DNA from: Pleurostoma richardsiae
Lineage: Eukaryota; Ascomycota; Sordariomycetes; Calosphaeriales; Pleurostomataceae
Direction: 5' to 3'
Assembly (NCBI GenBank): GCA_030052745.1
Contig: JANBVO010000001.1
Span: forward strand, 868,001-932,000
DNA: 64,000 nucleotides
A model generated the notes under the pieces. It was not told where the DNA came from. It did no database searches and was given only the letters and a program-made list of their open reading frames with translations. Both the position numbers and the translations under genes were made by a program. Positions 61,768 through 64,000 of the stretch are shown here, piece after piece (the first letter of the stretch is position 1; every line of letters begins with the position of its first letter).

Positions 61768-64000
61768 ATGCGAATGATAACCGTTGAGGCGTGTCTTCTA
61801 AGTAAGTTGCTTTATGTCAGTTGAGACTCTTGTAGCACATCACTTACTCGGTCAGCTGCTTCGGATTTGGTCAGAAGCAAACTAAAGGGCGTATGGGCCG
61901 CGTTATCGGCCGTGGTTCAAGCCCTATGGCAACGGCTTCCTTCGAGGACAAATATTTGGAGATGGATCAAAGATCAAGTGCTTCGATTCCTCGCCGCCTG
62001 TAGAGGCCTAGCGACTTGGTTCGGTATACAAACAAACAAAGTTCAACTTGCATGGGTGGATTGGAAGGAAAGACTGGTTAGATGGTGGGACGGACCGCCT
62101 ATAAAACGACCTCCGTCGCTCCTCACAACGCCTTGGCTTTGCGTCCAGCTGCTCATGCAAGCGGGAATCATTGCCACTGTGTGCATTCTGTGGTTCGTTT
62201 CTCTCGCCAACAACGGTATCGCAACCGTTGGCGACAGCCAGAACGCGTACTTCGACGACAAAGGCTTCCACCCGGCATCGCTATGGAGCTCATCTATCGT
62301 GTGGACAACAGTCCCAGCGTGGATTCTGTCTGCATATTCCGCTTTCTGGTCGGCCATGCTCGAGGTGCTCACAGACGCTCATCGCACCCTCGGGCTCTAT
62401 AGAACAGAGCAGAAGCACCTCCCTGGTAGCGTCGCTTTCAGAAAGGCCATCACAGGCTTCCTGCGCCAGCTTCCCTTCTTTCGCGGCAAATTTCAGCCGG
62501 TCCGACTACCAGCGGGGGCAAAGCCAGAGTCGACGACGGCCAGGATGACAATCATGCTGGACTACGGAAACTGGCCAGTTCTCAATGCGGCTAAGGCTAT
62601 ATATTACGGTCACGGCCTATTGGGCCTCTGCATGCTGCTCAGGGCCGCTCTGTGGGCCGCTGGTGGCCTATCTGCGGCGGTGTTCTCCATCGCGACAGTG
62701 CCTTTCCACACGCCTGCGAATCTCTCGGCTAACCTATTCTACGACGAGTACCTAGGGTACTACTCTGGCAAAGGCTACAACCTCACGTCGGCCCTCACTG
62801 CCATGGATATTGTTAGCGCGACGCTCGTCAACAACGGAGCCGACTACCCCTGGACGACCGATACTCGCTCCTTCTTGCCGTTCAACCTGGATCCGCACTT
62901 GGGTCCAGGCAACTATACGGCCGACACAGAGACATACTGGGCAACTGTCAGCTGCAATGTCGTTGGTGTAGAGGACCTCGAACGCATCGGAGCGATTGAA
63001 GTTGTGAGGGACGCGGAGGACGGTTCCGTGAACGTGTACCTCTCCTATAGCTACGCCGGATGCGACGTGACGAAGTCGCTAGCAGTGACGAATGTGACCC
63101 TCCAGTACGCGAAGACGTTTGCTGTAAGGGACTGCAGTATGGCCGCGGGATACCTCCGGCTCGGCATGATATCGGGCTTCTACAACGGCAGCGACAACTA
63201 CCAGCTTTCCAACCTCACTGTCATCACCTGCCAGCCGCTCTTCTACAGGGGGAACGTCTCTCTCACCGTCACACTGGGGGATAACTCGACAGAGGCGCAG
63301 GTGCTGGGCTTCGAGGAGAAGGGTGTGGAGCAGACTTGGCCCTTCTTCATGTCGAGTTGGCTCGAGGACACTCCCCTCTACAGCGTGCTGGACCCGAACA
63401 CCTTCCTAGACCTCGACACCTTCTCCCGTCTGGTCATCACCCATGCCAGCAGCAACCGCACTGTTGATACCGGGCCCCTGCCACCTCTTAAGCTCCTCGA
63501 CTCATTCGGCAGCGTCTTCCAGGCGTACTACGCAAACTTCGTTACCCTGCAGGCCTATTATGCCGTCGACGAGATGCGAACCGTGCAGGGCACGCTCTCC
63601 CGCAACGTGCTGCGCCTGTTCGTCGTCAGCCGCGCCGAGTGGGCCGTCGTCGGCATCATGTCCTTCGCGATGCTGGTGACCATAGTGCTGACATACCAGA
63701 TGCATCGCAACCGGCACATCCTCGCGAAGCACATGGAGCCCATTCTAGGGGATGCCCTGCTATTCCGCAGGAATGACGGCCTCGAGGGCTACTTGACCAA
63801 GCTTGCGCAGAGCGCGGAGGACAGAGCCCAACAAACGAGTGTCGACCCGCGGACTATCGACCTGGTTGAGTATGCGCGGGAGGCCAAGGACGAACACAAG
63901 GAAGCCTTGAGCAGCTGGGTTGTGTGGATGGATGGTGATAAGTTCTGTATCAAGAAGCAAGCCGATGCTTGGCAGAACGGTAATGGTATCCCATTGAACT
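61768..64000 (+). CDS. Large fungal membrane protein with extracytosolic domain, cut by the window edge
   Basis: A frame stays open from about 61829 to the right edge. Proposed exon 1 61768-61801 (MRMITVEACLL), intron 61802-61855 (54 bp), exon 2 from 61856 on; over 720 residues are visible. Helices are seen at LLMQAGIIATVCILWFVSLA, SIVWTTVPAWILSAYSAFW, GLLGLCMLLRAALWAAGGLSAAVF and, near residue 630, WAVVGIMSFAMLVTIVLTY. Between the last two lies a domain of about 330 residues with many N-glycosylation sites (NLTSAL, NYTADT, NVTLQY, NGSDNY, NVSLTV). Large fungus-only integral proteins of this plan are common and uncharacterised. The first exon is the least certain part. Confidence 0.72.

Overview
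The window is genomic DNA of a filamentous ascomycete (Pezizomycotina, probably Sordariomycetes; the class is an inference). Genes are compact with many 50-90 bp introns bearing GTRAGT-like donors. There are several Zn2Cys6 regulators, fungal-type MFS carriers, a PTH11-like rhodopsin-fold receptor and GPI-type wall proteins. A DNA transposon is decayed in the way repeat-induced point mutation (RIP) leaves behind: CpA changed to TpA. Exon joins below were set by hand from splice signals, reading phase and family motifs; no tool was run.

Layout. 1-5.1 kb: truncated sugar/quinate-type MFS carrier (-), an FAD amine/amino-acid oxidase (+) divergent from it, and a GNAT-like acetyltransferase (-). 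5.8-20.7 kb: an aromatic-acid catabolic cluster holding a salicylate-hydroxylase-type flavin monooxygenase, an anion/carboxylate MFS carrier, a Zn2Cys6 regulator, a 3-oxoadipate enol-lactonase-like hydrolase, an FMN 2-hydroxyacid (mandelate-type) dehydrogenase, a benzoylformate-decarboxylase-type ThDP enzyme and a benzaldehyde/salicylaldehyde-type aldehyde dehydrogenase. Read together these suggest mandelate -> benzoylformate -> benzaldehyde -> benzoate, plus salicylate/catechol side chemistry. Four upstream regions of this cluster carry the same gapped palindrome, CGG-N3-YAYGC-WY-CCG (a CGG-N10-CCG site), a strong candidate operator for the cluster regulator.

20.8-29.2 kb: a broken small secreted protein gene, a Gfo/Idh/MocA oxidoreductase, an orphan 145-aa gene, cysteine-rich secreted-protein remnants and a microsomal P450. 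29.6-33.6 kb: a 4.0 kb Tc1/mariner-type transposon with 98-bp inverted ends and TA target duplication. 34-43.4 kb: a Zn2Cys6-type regulator with a degenerate first half-cluster, a divergent NADPH-P450 reductase (likely partner of the P450), a regulator-like protein without a zinc cluster, and an inositol/sugar MFS carrier divergent from it.

43.8-64 kb: tRNA-Arg(ACG), a CPPC thioredoxin, a GPI-type secreted protein, a tetraspan protein with an AHELQSR-repeat tail, a rhodopsin-fold receptor, an SDR, a Zn2Cys6 regulator and a methyltransferase (perhaps a small metabolic group), a mucin-like single-pass protein, a cysteine-rich GPI-type protein, and a large membrane protein running off the right end.
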